A stretch of 43,265 bases of DNA from Halarchaeum rubridurum (GCF_014647115.1 NZ_BMOO01000001.1:606919-650183); one strand, 5' to 3'. Shown: positions 15,660 through 25,390, numbered from the stretch's first letter. Program-made: numbers and translations. The notes: generated from the sequence alone by a model not told the origin.

Positions 15660-15899
15660 ACGCCCGTCCGTCGCACCCCGCGAACGACGAGGGCGGGGTC
15701 CGTCTCTCTTTAAGAGGTTCTCGCTACAAGCAGTAGATACGACACGGACGCCCGGCGTTCTCGGGTATCCACGACACGCCGCGGAGCGACCGCGCCGTCG
15801 CTCGGCGCTATTCGTCGCGTTCGCTCGTTCCGAGCCTTTAGGCTCGTGTGCTCGCGGGTCGTTCCTCCCCGCTCGCTCGTCCCGCGCGTTCACCTCCGT
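15660..15899. other. Intergenic region with two stem-loops and a promoter-like palindrome
   Basis: This 240-base gap lies between two convergent genes. It holds CTCTT-T-AAGAG (15706-15716) containing a TTTAAG element, a stem GAGCGAC/GTCGCTC (15784-15803, 6-base loop), and a stem GAGCC/GGCTC (15832-15845, 4-base loop). It may contain terminators or a small RNA; no convincing protein frame is present. Confidence 0.4.
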
Positions 15900-16250
<351 letters not shown>

Positions 16251-16286
16251 GGCCGGGACCGCGCGACGCGAGCGCCGGGCCGGCAG

Positions 16287-16292
16287 TTTTGA
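16287..16292 (+). promoter_or_regulatory. TATA-like element of the cupin-DCC operon
   Basis: TTTTGA is centred about 28 bases before the cupin ATG at 16318. Confidence 0.45.
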
Positions 16293-16317
16293 GGCGTCGG
16301 CGACCCACGGGCCGAAC

Positions 16318-16785
16318 ATGCACACCGTCTCGCTCGCCGACCAGCACAGTCGGATGGGCCCGGCCTCGACGATTTACGCGCTCACGGACGCCCTCGGGGC
16401 CTCCGACCTCGCGCTCAACTACTACGAACTCGCCCCCGGCGAGTCGACCGCGTACGGCTACCACAGCCACGCGAAGCAGGAGGAGGTCTTCTACGTCCAG
16501 TCGGGCGAGCTCACCTTCCGCACTGCGGACGGCGACGTCACCGTCGCGGCGGGCGAGCTCGTCCGCTTCGGACCCGGGGAGTTCCAGCGCTCGCGGAACA
16601 CGGGCGACGACACCGCCGTCGTCCTCGCCATGGGCGCGCCGCAGGACGCCGGTGAGACCGTCACGCGCCGCGAGTGCGAGGAGTGCGGCGGCGAGACCAC
16701 ACAGAGCATCGAACTCGCCGAGGACGGCGACGCGGTCCTCGTCCGCTGCGACGAGTGCGGGGAGACCACGGGGCGGTACGAATGA
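16318..16785 (+). CDS. Cupin with C-terminal zinc ribbon
   Basis: A 155-residue protein. The cupin barrel spans about residues 30-110, with motif 1 around HSHAKQEEVFYVQSGE (His49, His51, Glu55 as likely metal ligands) and motif 2 around FGPGEFQRSRN, which lacks the usual second histidine. A C-terminal four-Cys ribbon follows: CEEC at 120/123 and CDEC at 144/147. The substrate is unknown. The stop overlaps the start of the DCC-family gene by 4 bases (ATGA), so the two are translated together. Confidence 0.85.
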   Translation: MHTVSLADQHSRMGPASTIYALTDALGASDLALNYYELAPGESTAYGYHSHAKQEEVFYVQSGELTFRTADGDVTVAAGELVRFGPGEFQRSRNTGDDTAVVLAMGAPQDAGETVTRRECEECGGETTQSIELAEDGDAVLVRCDECGETTGRYE

Positions 16786-17246
16786 CTCGTGCCGATGACG
16801 AATCGGCACGGAACGAGCGAACGCGGGAGGAAAAGCGAGAGCCACGCGCCGACGGTGGCGAGACAGAGCACCCGCCGAGAATCGTCTACGACGACGACTG
16901 TGGCTTCTGCACGTGGTGCGTCGAGCGCGCGCTCGACCGCGGTGACTTCGAGCCCGTGGGGTTCTCGGAGCTCTCGCCCGACCAGCGCGCGCGCCTCCCC
17001 GAGGACTACGAGACGTCGGCCCACCTCCTCACGGACGACGCCGTCTACTCCGCGGGCGAGGCCGTCGAGCAGACCGTCGTCCGCCTCTACCCCGAGCTGG
17101 AGCCGCTCGTCGACGCGCTCCGCGCGTTCGAGCCCTACCGCGAGCTCCGCGAGGGACTCTATCGGTGGGGCGCGGACCGGCGGAGCTGGTGGGGGAAAAT
17201 CGTGCGGGCCTGTCCGCCGGCGCGTCAGCCCGCGGACCGGGAGTAG
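16782..17246 (+). CDS. DCC-family thiol-disulfide oxidoreductase-like protein (DUF393)
   Basis: A 154-residue protein. After about 32 disordered, charged residues comes the DUF393 signature IVYDDDCGFCTWCVERAL, with the CGFC dithiol at 40-43 and another Cys at 46. DCC proteins are thioredoxin-fold-like and are proposed to be thiol oxidoreductases, though substrates are undefined. It begins by ATGA overlap with the upstream cupin, linking the two functionally. The frame is open upstream inside the cupin gene, but only the overlap start is plausible. Confidence 0.82.
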   Translation: MTRADDESARNERTREEKREPRADGGETEHPPRIVYDDDCGFCTWCVERALDRGDFEPVGFSELSPDQRARLPEDYETSAHLLTDDAVYSAGEAVEQTVVRLYPELEPLVDALRAFEPYRELREGLYRWGADRRSWWGKIVRACPPARQPADRE

Positions 17247-17251
17247 CGCGT

Positions 17252-17953
17252 TCAGTCCGCGGCGGCGGGCGCGTCGCGCGCGGCGAGCTCGCAGAAGTTG
17301 TCGAAGAGCCGCTTGGCCTCGCAGGCCGCCCGGTACTGCTCGGCGTCGATACCGTCGAGCACCGCGGCTTTCCGGTCGTCGGCGAGGTCGTCCTTGCGCT
17401 CGGTGACGTCCCTGGCCGTTCGGGTGTCGTACTCGGGGTGGAACTGGACGCCGTAGGCGGTCCCGCGGCGGAAGGCGTGGACGCCGTACTCGTTCTCCGC
17501 GAGCAGCTCCGCGCCCGGCGGGAGACCGGTGACGGCGTCGGAGTGCGTCGTGAACACCGTGAACTCGGTGTCGATGCCCTCGAAGAGCGGGTCGCCCCCG
17601 TCGTGGGCGACGGTCCGATAGCCGATCTCGTACTCGCCCATGTCCTCGACGGTGCCGCCGAGCGCCTCGGCGACGAGCTGGTGGCCGAAACAGACGCCCA
17701 GAACGGGGAGCCCGCGCTCGTCGGCACCCGCGACCCACTCGCGGGCGGGCGCGATCCACTCCTGCTCGTCCTCCCAGTACACCGAGGAGCGCGAGCCCGT
17801 GACGATTGCGGCGTCGAAGTCGTACGAGTCCGGGAGCTCGCCGCCGGCGGCGTGGAACTCGACGAGGTCGGCATCGACCTCCCGCCGGAAGTTCCGCGCG
17901 GTGTCCGCCGGGTCGTGGGCGGCGTTGAGGAGCGCGACACGGAGCGACTGCAT
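17252..17953 (-). CDS. Class I glutamine amidotransferase-like protein
   Basis: A 233-residue class I GATase. The nucleophile is Cys88 in GVCFGHQ, and His172 and Glu174 in GVQFHPEYD complete the triad. The oxyanion region is VTGSRSSVYW. It is free-standing, with no synthase domain, like the GMP-synthase-like amidotransferases of unknown acceptor or gamma-glutamyl hydrolases. CTTTTC on the minus strand is about 27 bases before the ATG. It converges with the DCC gene and lies downstream of alaS, separated by about 95 bases. Confidence 0.88.
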   Translation of the reverse strand: MQSLRVALLNAAHDPADTARNFRREVDADLVEFHAAGGELPDSYDFDAAIVTGSRSSVYWEDEQEWIAPAREWVAGADERGLPVLGVCFGHQLVAEALGGTVEDMGEYEIGYRTVAHDGGDPLFEGIDTEFTVFTTHSDAVTGLPPGAELLAENEYGVHAFRRGTAYGVQFHPEYDTRTARDVTERKDDLADDRKAAVLDGIDAEQYRAACEAKRLFDNFCELAARDAPAAAD

Positions 17954-17977
17954 AGTGGTGTGAAGCGTTCCCAGACC

Positions 17978-17983
17978 GAAAAG
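17978..17983 (-). promoter_or_regulatory. TATA-like element of the amidotransferase gene
   Basis: CTTTTC on the minus strand is centred about 27 bases before the ATG at 17953. Confidence 0.45.
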
Positions 17984-18047
17984 GGTTGTCGCTCGGCCGG
18001 GTTTCGCCGCGACCGCGGACGGCCTCGGGTCGGCCGGAAGTACCGCC

Positions 18048-20840
18048 TCAGGCCTCGGCGGACTCGCGCAGGAGGTCGGGCGCGGCGTCGAGGGCGTCGT
18101 CGACCTTCTCGCTCTCCGGTCCGCCGCCCTGCGCGAAGTCCGCGGGGCCGCCGCCGCCGCCGCCCACGAGGGCCGCGAGCTCGCCGACGACCTGGCCGGC
18201 GTTCACCGGCGCGCCGTCCGGGACGCCGACGACGAACTGCGCGCCGTCCGCACCGCTTCCAACGACCGCTATCTTGCCGTCCTCGACGAGCGCGTTCGCC
18301 GTCGCTCGCAGTTCGTCCATGTCCGCATCGACACGCTGGACCACGGCCGTCCACTCGCCGACCTCGACCTCCTCGCCGCCACCACCGCCGGACGCGCGGG
18401 CCTCGGCGAGTTGCTCTTTGAGCGCCTCGATGCGCTTGCCCCGCTCCTTCCACTCCGTGAAGAAGCGCTCGGCCGTCTCGGGCACCTCGGGCGGCGCGAC
18501 GTCGAAGGTCGCCGCCGTCTCGCGGAGGTAATCCTCCTGCGCCTGGTCGTGTTCGAGCGCGGCGACCCCCGCCGCGAACGTGATGCGCTCGACGCCGTCC
18601 TGGATGCGTTCCGTGTTCAGAATCCGAATCGAGCCGATGTCGCCCGTGCGCTTCACGTGCGTCCCCGCACAGGCCTGGACGTCCTCCGCGACGTGAATCA
18701 GCCGGATGTTCTCGCCCGGCGGAATCCCGCCCTGGTAGAGGTCGAAGCCGTGCTCCGATTCGGCCTCGTGGCGGTGGGGCCACTCCTGCTCGACGACCGT
18801 GTTGTCCGTCACGATCTCGTTCGCCACGCGCTCGATGGCCTTCACCTCGTCGCGCGAGATGCGGTCGTAGTGACTCACGTCGATCCGCGAGGAGTCCGTC
18901 CCCTTCTGCGCGCCCGCCTGCCGGACGTGCGAGCCGAGCACCTCGCGGGCCGCGTGCCCGACCACGTGCGTCGCCGTGTGGTGTTGCATCAGCCGCCGCC
19001 GCCGGCTCATGTCGATCTGGCCCCGGACGAACTCGCCCTTCCCCGGGTCCTCGTCCGTCCGGTGGAGGACGACGTCGTCGCGCATCTGGACGTCCCGCAC
19101 CTGCACGGTCTTGTCGTCCGTCGAGAGCGTCCCGTGGTCCGCCGGCTGCCCGCCGCCCTCCGGGTAGAACATCGTCTGATCGAGGACGACGTCGTACGCC
19201 GGGCCGCCGTCCTCGCCCTCGCCGTCGCGCTCGAAGACGTCGAGCACCACGGCCTCGAACTCCGCTCTGTACTGGTCGTCGTAGTAGAGCTCCTCCGTGT
19301 CCGGGAGGTCGCCGAGCCGGTCGTCCGTCTCCTCGGTCTCCTCGAAGGCCTCGCCCGAGTCGTGCCGGGAGGCGACGAGCGAGTAGAAGTCGTCGGGCTC
19401 GTCGACGCGCGCGCCGACGTCCTCCGCGATCTCCGTCACCATGTCCGGCTGGAGGCCGTGGCTGTCGTAGAACTCCACGAGCTGGCTCGCCGGGATCGGC
19501 TCGCCGCGCTCCGCGTACTCCTCCGCGAGCTGCTCGACCTTCCGGGAGCCCCGCTCCAGGGTCTCCTCGTACTTGCGGACCTCCGAGCGGACGATGTCGC
19601 GTATCGTCTCGCGGTTCTCGTAGTCGAGGCGCTCGGCCTGCCGGTCCACGAGGTCGTCGAGGTCGACGTCCGCGTCGAGGCCGTCGATCAGGCGCGCCGT
19701 GCGGCGCAGCACCATCCGCGCGAGATAGCCCGTCCCGACGTTCGACGGGACGATGCCGTCCCCGAACATGTACGCCAGGGTCCGGACGTGGTCCGCGATG
19801 GCGTAGATATCCTCGAGGGGGCGCATCAGCTCGTGGAGGCGCTCGGTCTCGACGCCGAGTTTGTCCGCGATGTTGTCGCGCGCCGCGTCCATGTCCTCCA
19901 CCTCGTCGATGTCGAGGTGGCCCGCGAGCTTCGCGGCGCGGTGGATGAGCTCCTCCTCCTCCTCGGTGTGGTGGATGCCCGCCGCGTCCTTCAGGTACGC
20001 GATGGCGTCCGGGTAGACCGCCTCGTAGACCGTCGGCGTCCCCTGGGAGACCCACGTCCACCGTTCGAGGCCGTACCCCGTGTCCACGATGTACGTGTCC
20101 ATCGGCGAGTACGTGTTCCCGTCCTTCATCTCGTACTCCCCGTCGGGGTCCTGTTCCATCGACATGAAGACGAGCGTCCCGAGCTCCGCGCCCTTGTAGA
20201 TGACCTCGAAGGCCGGGCCGGCGTTCCCGCCGCCCACCCACGGGTCCTCGATGTACGTTATCTCCTCGGGGTCCGCACCCATGTCGACGAAGAACTCGTC
20301 GCAGTACGCCACCGTCTCCTCCTTCCAGTAGACCTCGCCCTCGTAGGCATACTCCTCCTCGGCGTCCTCGCGGGCGTTGAACGCCGTGTGCGACATCATC
20401 TCGAACGCCATCGTGTGCCGACCCGTCTTCCCCACGTTGTCGATGTCCTGCATCCGGATGCAGGGCTGGCTAATCGCCAGGGGGTTCGCGGGCGGCGGCG
20501 TCTCGCCCGACGTGACGAGCGGCTGGAAGTCGTAGATGGACGCCTGCGTCAGGAGGACGTCGTCGCGCCAGCGGTTCGCCGCCACCGGGTACGGGTCGAT
20601 CCGCTCGTGGTCGTGGTCCTCGAAGAAGGAGAGGAAGCGCTCGCGCATCTCGCCCAGGTCGTACGCCTCGTCGAAGCCCGGGTCGTCGATGAACCCGTAC
20701 TCCTCACAGGGCGGCTCCCCGCACGTCTCCCGGTCCGCGTCGCGGGTCCAGAAGTGCGCCCCGCACTCCGTACACTGCCCGCGACGGAACCCCTCCTCCT
20801 CGAAATAGTCGAGGCGGTACTCCGCTTCGAGGTCGCTCAT
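18048..20840 (-). CDS. alaS: Alanine--tRNA ligase (archaeal type)
   Basis: A 930-residue archaeal AlaRS that charges tRNA-Ala. The archaeal N-terminal extension contains a Cys cluster ([19 protein letters not shown]). The class II aminoacylation core follows, with [20 protein letters not shown] and IQ-type motif 2 near [16 protein letters not shown]. The editing domain has HHTATH and CAGTH, the four zinc/editing ligands. The C-terminal Gly-rich dimerisation part has [15 protein letters not shown]. Length is normal and no break is visible. GTTTTG is centred 28 bases before the ATG. Confidence 0.97.
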   Translation of the reverse strand: MSDLEAEYRLDYFEEEGFRRGQCTECGAHFWTRDADRETCGEPPCEEYGFIDDPGFDEAYDLGEMRERFLSFFEDHDHERIDPYPVAANRWRDDVLLTQASIYDFQPLVTSGETPPPANPLAISQPCIRMQDIDNVGKTGRHTMAFEMMSHTAFNAREDAEEEYAYEGEVYWKEETVAYCDEFFVDMGADPEEITYIEDPWVGGGNAGPAFEVIYKGAELGTLVFMSMEQDPDGEYEMKDGNTYSPMDTYIVDTGYGLERWTWVSQGTPTVYEAVYPDAIAYLKDAAGIHHTEEEEELIHRAAKLAGHLDIDEVEDMDAARDNIADKLGVETERLHELMRPLEDIYAIADHVRTLAYMFGDGIVPSNVGTGYLARMVLRRTARLIDGLDADVDLDDLVDRQAERLDYENRETIRDIVRSEVRKYEETLERGSRKVEQLAEEYAERGEPIPASQLVEFYDSHGLQPDMVTEIAEDVGARVDEPDDFYSLVASRHDSGEAFEETEETDDRLGDLPDTEELYYDDQYRAEFEAVVLDVFERDGEGEDGGPAYDVVLDQTMFYPEGGGQPADHGTLSTDDKTVQVRDVQMRDDVVLHRTDEDPGKGEFVRGQIDMSRRRRLMQHHTATHVVGHAAREVLGSHVRQAGAQKGTDSSRIDVSHYDRISRDEVKAIERVANEIVTDNTVVEQEWPHRHEAESEHGFDLYQGGIPPGENIRLIHVAEDVQACAGTHVKRTGDIGSIRILNTERIQDGVERITFAAGVAALEHDQAQEDYLRETAATFDVAPPEVPETAERFFTEWKERGKRIEALKEQLAEARASGGGGGEEVEVGEWTAVVQRVDADMDELRATANALVEDGKIAVVGSGADGAQFVVGVPDGAPVNAGQVVGELAALVGGGGGGPADFAQGGGPESEKVDDALDAAPDLLRESAEA

Positions 20841-20865
20841 TGCGTCCTTCTGGCCGACCGAGCGG

Positions 20866-20872
20866 CAAAACG
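20866..20872 (-). promoter_or_regulatory. TATA-like element of alaS
   Basis: GTTTTGC on the minus strand is centred about 28 bases before the alaS ATG at 20840. Confidence 0.5.
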
Positions 20873-20887
20873 CTTCCGCACTAAGCC

Positions 20888-20933
20888 CTCCTCGCTGCGC
20901 TCGCCCGTAGCTCCTCGCTGCGCTCGCCCGTAG
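20888..20933. repeat. Perfect 23-bp tandem repeat between alaS and the GST gene
   Basis: Two identical adjacent 23-base units occupy 20888-20910 and 20911-20933. Each has the core CTCGCTGCGCTCGCCCGTAG. They sit just upstream of the alaS promoter in a 238-base divergent intergenic region that is otherwise without recognisable features apart from the two promoters. Confidence 0.9.
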
Positions 20934-21047
20934 TATTCCACCGGGCCCGCCGGTCCCGTCCGGGCGGCGTCGCCGCCCGAGCGGGGCGTGAGGAGCGGAC
21001 CGCTACCGCCGACGGCCACTCGTCGCGCATCCCTCCGAGGCCCCCGT

Positions 21048-21054
21048 GCTTTTG
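21048..21054 (+). promoter_or_regulatory. TATA-like element of the GST-family gene
   Basis: GCTTTTG is centred about 27 bases before the ATG at 21079. Confidence 0.5.
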
Positions 21055-21078
21055 CGCCATGCGCTCCTCTCCCCGTGT

Positions 21079-22092
21079 ATGGCTCGAATGGTGGACGGGG
21101 AGTGGCGCTACGACGTCGAGCAGATACAGAGCGACGAGTCGGGGGAGTTCGAGCGCGACACGACGTCCTTTCGCGACTGGATAGCGGGCACGCGACGCGG
21201 TCCCGACGACGTCGTCGCGGACGGGCCCGACCCGGAGGCGGGACGCTACCACCTCTACGTCTCCTACGCCTGCCCGTGGGCGCACCGGACACTCTTCACG
21301 CGCGCCGTGAAGGGGCTTGAGGACGCGATTACGGTGGACGTCGTCGACCCCGTCCGGAAGAACGAGGGGTGGGAGTTCGCCCCCGAGAAGCCGGGGTGCA
21401 CCACCGAACGCCAGTACGGCTACGACTACCTCCGGGAAATCTACGCCGAGGCGGACGAGGACTACACGGGCCGCGTCACGGTGCCCGTCCTCTGGGACAC
21501 GGAGGAGGAGACCATCGTGAACAACGAGTCCGAGGAGATAATGCGGATGCTCGACACCGGCTTCGATAAGTACGCACAGAACGATCTCACCCTCTACCCC
21601 GAGGGCTACCGCGAGGAGATCGACGACGTCATCGACTCGATCTACCCCGTCATCAACAACGGCGTCTACCGCGCGGGCTTCGCGGAGTCCCAGAAGGCCT
21701 ACGACGACGCCGTCGCGGACCTCTTCGACGCGCTCGACGAGTGGGACGGGCGCCTCGCCGACCAGCGCTACGCCGCCGGCGACCGCCTCACGCTCGCCGA
21801 CGTGGCGATGTTCACGACGCTCTATCGCTTCGACGAGGTCTACCACACGCACTTCAAGTGCAACGAGAAGCAGATCGCGGAGTACGAGCACCTCTGGGGG
21901 TACCTCCGCGAGCTCTGCCAGCTCCCCGGCGTCGAGGCGACGCTCCACATGGACCACGTGAAGAACCACTACTACCGGAGCCACCCGGACGTCAACCCCT
22001 CGAACCTCGTGCCGGTCGGCCCCGACCCGGACTTCTTCGCACCGCACGGCCGCGACGACCTGCCCGGCGGGCCGCCCGCCGACCTCGCGTAG
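21079..22092 (+). CDS. Glutathione S-transferase family protein (glutathionyl-hydroquinone reductase-like)
   Basis: A 337-residue Xi-class (ECM4/YqjG-like) GST. The thioredoxin domain has the catalytic motif CPWAHR with Cys65. VNNESEEIMRML is the cis-region contacting the thiol, and RLTLADVAMFTTLYRFDEVYHTHFKC belongs to the helical domain. Xi-class enzymes reduce glutathionyl-quinones. Most haloarchaea use gamma-glutamylcysteine rather than glutathione, so the physiological thiol may differ (inference). The start at 21079 is set by TATA spacing and the conserved MVDGEW. Confidence 0.9.
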   Translation: MARMVDGEWRYDVEQIQSDESGEFERDTTSFRDWIAGTRRGPDDVVADGPDPEAGRYHLYVSYACPWAHRTLFTRAVKGLEDAITVDVVDPVRKNEGWEFAPEKPGCTTERQYGYDYLREIYAEADEDYTGRVTVPVLWDTEEETIVNNESEEIMRMLDTGFDKYAQNDLTLYPEGYREEIDDVIDSIYPVINNGVYRAGFAESQKAYDDAVADLFDALDEWDGRLADQRYAAGDRLTLADVAMFTTLYRFDEVYHTHFKCNEKQIAEYEHLWGYLRELCQLPGVEATLHMDHVKNHYYRSHPDVNPSNLVPVGPDPDFFAPHGRDDLPGGPPADLA

Positions 22093-22170
22093 AACCGGGC
22101 GCTCAGCGTTCTCGCCGCGCGCCGCGCGCCGCGCGCCTCACGGGTCGCTCGTAGTTCCGGGAGAACCGCG

Positions 22171-23136
22171 CTACTCCTCGGCCTCCAACGCCACCGACGC
22201 CAGCAACGCCTCCAACTGCACCTGTTCGTTGGCACCCTCGGCGATACGGTAGTCGGCCTCGCCGATGCGGTCCATGAGGCGGACGGCCTGCTTTTCGGCG
22301 AGGTCGAACTCCCAGACGGAACGGTGCAGTTGGTCGATGATGTCGCCGCCGGCGAGGCCGCGCTCGGTGAGGAGGTCGTCGAGGGTCGCGCGGGCGGCGA
22401 CGAAGTCGCCGTCGATGGCCTCGGTGACCATCTCCTCGATCTCCTCGGGGCGGGCGGTGCTCGTGATGGCGTACACCGTCTCCTCCGTGACGGCCTCGCC
22501 GGTCGCGGCGGCGGCCTGGAGGGCGTTGATGGCGCGGCGCATGTCGCCGTCCGCGGCGTAGACGAGCGCGTCGACGCCGTCCTCGGTGTAGTCGACGCCC
22601 TCGACCTCGGCGACGTGGCGGACGCGCTCGGCGACGGCCTCGTCCTTGAGGCCCGCGAAGCGGAAGACCGCACAGCGGGACTGGATGGGGTCGATGATCT
22701 GCGAGGAGTAGTTACAGGAGAGGACGAACCGGACGTTGTTGGAGAACTGCTCCATCGTCCGGCGCAGGGCGCTCTGGGCGTCGCTGGTGAGCGCGTCGGC
22801 CTCGTCGAGGAAGATGACGCGGTAGTCGTAGCCGCCGAAGGAGGCGCGCGCGAAGTTCTTGATGCGGTCGCGCACGACGTCGATTCCGCGCTCGTCGGAG
22901 GCGTTCAGTTCGAGGAAGTTCTCCTGCCAGTCGTCGCCGTAGAGTTCGCGCGCGATGGCGGTCGCCGCGGTCGTCTTGCCCGTCCCCGCCGGGCCCGCGA
23001 AGAGGAGGTTCGGGAGGTCGTCCTCGTCGACGTAGCTCCGCAACCGCGAGACGACGTCCTCGTGGCCGACGATGTCGTCGAGCGTCTCCGGCCGGTACTT
23101 CTCGACCCAGATGTCCTGTCGTCCCGCGTCTGCCAT
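22171..23136 (-). CDS. rfcS: Replication factor C small subunit
   Basis: The clamp-loader small subunit, which with RFC-L loads PCNA. The 321-residue AAA+ protein has the RFC box [15 protein letters not shown] (10-24), Walker A GPAGTGKT (48-55), Walker B FLDEADAL (Asp111, Glu112) and the SRC arginine-finger motif at 153-155. No intein is present, although these are common in RFC genes of other archaea. CTTATG lies about 27 bases before the ATG. It diverges from samp2 with 153 bases between. Confidence 0.97.
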   Translation of the reverse strand: MADAGRQDIWVEKYRPETLDDIVGHEDVVSRLRSYVDEDDLPNLLFAGPAGTGKTTAATAIARELYGDDWQENFLELNASDERGIDVVRDRIKNFARASFGGYDYRVIFLDEADALTSDAQSALRRTMEQFSNNVRFVLSCNYSSQIIDPIQSRCAVFRFAGLKDEAVAERVRHVAEVEGVDYTEDGVDALVYAADGDMRRAINALQAAAATGEAVTEETVYAITSTARPEEIEEMVTEAIDGDFVAARATLDDLLTERGLAGGDIIDQLHRSVWEFDLAEKQAVRLMDRIGEADYRIAEGANEQVQLEALLASVALEAEE

Positions 23137-23160
23137 GTCGATGCGAAGACGCCGGCGTCC

Positions 23161-23166
23161 CATAAG
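23161..23166 (-). promoter_or_regulatory. TATA-like element of rfcS
   Basis: CTTATG on the minus strand is centred about 27 bases before the ATG at 23136. It supports that start over one nine codons upstream. Confidence 0.55.
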
Positions 23167-23289
23167 CGCCGCGAAGCGCCGAACGACGGGCGTCGGCGGC
23201 CGTCACCGGAGGACGGCGCGGGGGCGAAGCGCACGCGGTCCCGTCCGCCGCGGCGACACGCTGATACGCGCCGGCGTCCACGCACAGAT

Positions 23290-23487
23290 ATGCACGTCAC
23301 CGTCGAGGTCGTCGGGGAGGACGTCCACGAGTTCGACGTCGAGGGGGCGTCCTACGCGGACCTCTTGGAGCGCGTGGACCTCAGCCCCCACGAGGTGTCG
23401 GTGATGGTCGATGGCCGCCCGGTCCCCGAGGACCAACCCGTGGAGAGCGAGCACGTGACCGTCCTCCGACTCGTCCAGGGTGGCTGA
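23290..23487 (+). CDS. samp2: SAMP2 ubiquitin-like modifier / sulfur carrier
   Basis: A 65-residue beta-grasp protein ending in Gly-Gly. The conserved SPHEVSVMVDGRPVPEDQPV and terminal LRLVQGG match Haloferax SAMP2. SAMP2 is adenylated by the E1-like UbaA and then either forms isopeptide bonds with lysines or acts as a sulfur donor for tRNA thiolation. The last codons GGT-GGC-TGA contain the GTG start of the GNAT gene, giving an 8-base overlap. UbaA and the desampylase are not in the window. Confidence 0.93.
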   Translation: MHVTVEVVGEDVHEFDVEGASYADLLERVDLSPHEVSVMVDGRPVPEDQPVESEHVTVLRLVQGG

Positions 23488-23968
23488 GCGCGACGTGACG
23501 GTCCGCCCGGCGCGGCCCGACGAGCGCGTCGCCGTCCGGCGCGTGCTCGACGCCGCGGTGCTCGCCGTCGACGACGAACTGCTCGCCCGGGCGCTCGACG
23601 ACGAGGGAGCGCTCGTGGCCGTGAGCGAGGGGCGAGTCGTCGGCGCGCTCGTCGCCGACACCGCGGGCGCGCGGGACGGGACGGAACGCGACGGCGAGGC
23701 GGGCGAGGAGGAGGCGAGCGACGACGCGACGAACGACGACGGCGAGGAGTCCCGCGAGCGATCTGGTGCACACGTCGACGCTATCGCCGTCACGCGCCGT
23801 CGGCGGGCGCGGGGCGTCGGCACCGCACTCGTCACGGCGGCGGCCGAGCGCTGGCGGCCGCTGAGCGCCGACTTCGACGCCGACGTCCGGCCGTTCTACG
23901 AGAAACTGGGGTTCGAGATAGGGGCGCTGGACGGGGACGAAGAACGCCATCGAGGGCGGCTACACTAG
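23480..23968 (+). CDS. GNAT-family N-acetyltransferase
   Basis: A 162-residue acetyltransferase. The acetyl-CoA pyrophosphate loop is RRRARGVGTAL (107-117), and FYEKLGFE near the C-terminus is the typical GNAT motif B region. An acidic, low-complexity insertion of about 35 residues (62-97) splits strands beta-3 and beta-4. The GTG start lies inside the Gly-Gly codons of samp2, so translation is coupled to the modifier. The substrate is unknown. Its 3' end overlaps the convergent phosphomutase gene by 9 bases. Confidence 0.85.
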   Translation: MAERDVTVRPARPDERVAVRRVLDAAVLAVDDELLARALDDEGALVAVSEGRVVGALVADTAGARDGTERDGEAGEEEASDDATNDDGEESRERSGAHVDAIAVTRRRRARGVGTALVTAAAERWRPLSADFDADVRPFYEKLGFEIGALDGDEERHRGRLH

Positions 23969-25339
23969 GGGTTCGACGAGGTCGCGGCCGGCGTCGAGGA
24001 GTTCGCGGACGCGCTCGTCGCTGTCGGCTTCGGCGTAGACGCGCATCTTGGGTTCGGTTCCGGAGGGGCGAACGAGGAGCCACGAGTCGTCCGCGAGGCG
24101 GACCTTGAAGCCGTCCGCGTCGTTCACGCCGGCGACGTTGACGCCCGCGACCGTCTCGGGGAGCGCGTCGGCGAGCTCGCGCACGACGGCGGCCTTCCGG
24201 TCGTCCGGGCAGTCCACGGAGACCTTCGACTGGACGACGTCGCCGTGTTCGGCCGCGAGACGCGCGGCGCGCTCGTCGTAGGACTCCGCGGCGGCCGCGG
24301 CGGCGGCGACGAGCGCCATGAGAACGCCGTCCTTCTCGCGGACGTGGCCGCGGACGCTGAAGCCGCCGGACTCCTCACCGCCCATCAGGGCGTCGCGCTC
24401 TTTCATCTCCTCCGCGATCCACTTGAAGCCGACCGCGGTCTCGTAGACGTCCTCGCCGTGCGCCTCGGCGACGCGGTCGACGAGCGAGCTCGTGGAGACG
24501 GTGCGGACGGCGGGCCCCGAACGGGTTTCGAGGAGGTAGTCGTACGTCGCCGCGAAGAAGCGGTTCTCGTCGAGGAAGCCGCGCTCGGGCGTGACGACGG
24601 CGATGCGGTCGGCGTCGCCGTCGTTGGCGATGCCGAGGTCCGCGTCGTGCTCCTGGACGGCGAGCGCGAGCCCCTGGAGGTTCGCGTCGTCGGGGTCGGG
24701 GGGCGTGCCGCCGAACTCGGCGTCGCGCTCACAGCGGAGGCGCTCGACGTCCGCGCCCGCGGCCTCGAGGAGGCGGTCGGTGACGCCGCGCCCGCTCCCG
24801 TGCATCGCGTCGTAGACGACCGAGAGGCCGTCGAGGTCCGCATCGACGAGGTCCCGGCAGTGCTCGGCGTGCGGCGTCACGAGGTCGACCTCGGCGACGT
24901 CGCCGCGCTCGGCGTCCGGGTCGGCCACCGGGGGCCGGAGGTGGGCCTCGATGGCCTCCGTGACGTGCGGGAGGGCGGGCGCGCCGTCCGCGGGAATGAA
25001 CTTCACGCCGTTGTACTCCGGAGGGTTGTGCGACGCGGTCACGACGAGCGCGCCCGCGAGGTCGCGTTCGACGATGGCGTGCGCGACGAGCGGCGTCGGG
25101 CAGTCGCGCTCGGGGAGTACGACGTCGTGGCCGTTGGCCGCGAGGACGTCCGCGATCTCCTCGGCGAAGTCGCGGGAGGTGGGGCGGGCGTCGTAGCCGA
25201 CGGCGACCGTCTCGCCCGCGCGCTCGACGTCCGCGAGGTGGTCGGCGGTCGCCTGCGCGACCGCGCGGACCCGCGGCGTCGTGAACACGTCGAGCGTCGC
25301 GCGCCAGCCGTCCGTGCCGAACGCGATGGCGTCGTCCAT
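23960..25339 (-). CDS. Phosphohexomutase (phosphoglucomutase/phosphomannomutase family)
   Basis: A 459-residue alpha-D-phosphohexomutase acting on sugar 1-/6-phosphates (glucose, mannose or glucosamine forms cannot be told apart here). Domain 1 has the phosphoserine loop TASHNPPEYNG (Ser102), domain 2 the metal loop NDGDADR, domain 3 the sugar-specificity loop GGEESGGF, and domain 4 the phosphate loop RPSGTEPKMR. GEESGG is common to PMM/PGM and archaeal GlmM-like enzymes. The ATG at 25339 begins the conserved MDDAIAFGTDGWR. It is tail-to-tail with the GNAT gene. Confidence 0.93.
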   Translation of the reverse strand: MDDAIAFGTDGWRATLDVFTTPRVRAVAQATADHLADVERAGETVAVGYDARPTSRDFAEEIADVLAANGHDVVLPERDCPTPLVAHAIVERDLAGALVVTASHNPPEYNGVKFIPADGAPALPHVTEAIEAHLRPPVADPDAERGDVAEVDLVTPHAEHCRDLVDADLDGLSVVYDAMHGSGRGVTDRLLEAAGADVERLRCERDAEFGGTPPDPDDANLQGLALAVQEHDADLGIANDGDADRIAVVTPERGFLDENRFFAATYDYLLETRSGPAVRTVSTSSLVDRVAEAHGEDVYETAVGFKWIAEEMKERDALMGGEESGGFSVRGHVREKDGVLMALVAAAAAAAESYDERAARLAAEHGDVVQSKVSVDCPDDRKAAVVRELADALPETVAGVNVAGVNDADGFKVRLADDSWLLVRPSGTEPKMRVYAEADSDERVRELLDAGRDLVEPLV

Positions 25340-25390
25340 GGCTCGCACTCCCACCGCCGGCGGCAAAACGACTGTGGTCGGAGAGGGGGC

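Noticed and set aside
15621-15893. 90-codon minus-strand frame
   Set aside because: It covers the antisense end of the zinc-finger gene and the stem-loop region, is rich in Arg and Ser, and has no conserved segment.
22114-22134. GCCGCGC repeated three times after the GST gene
   Set aside because: A simple GC-rich microsatellite, too short for a functional call.
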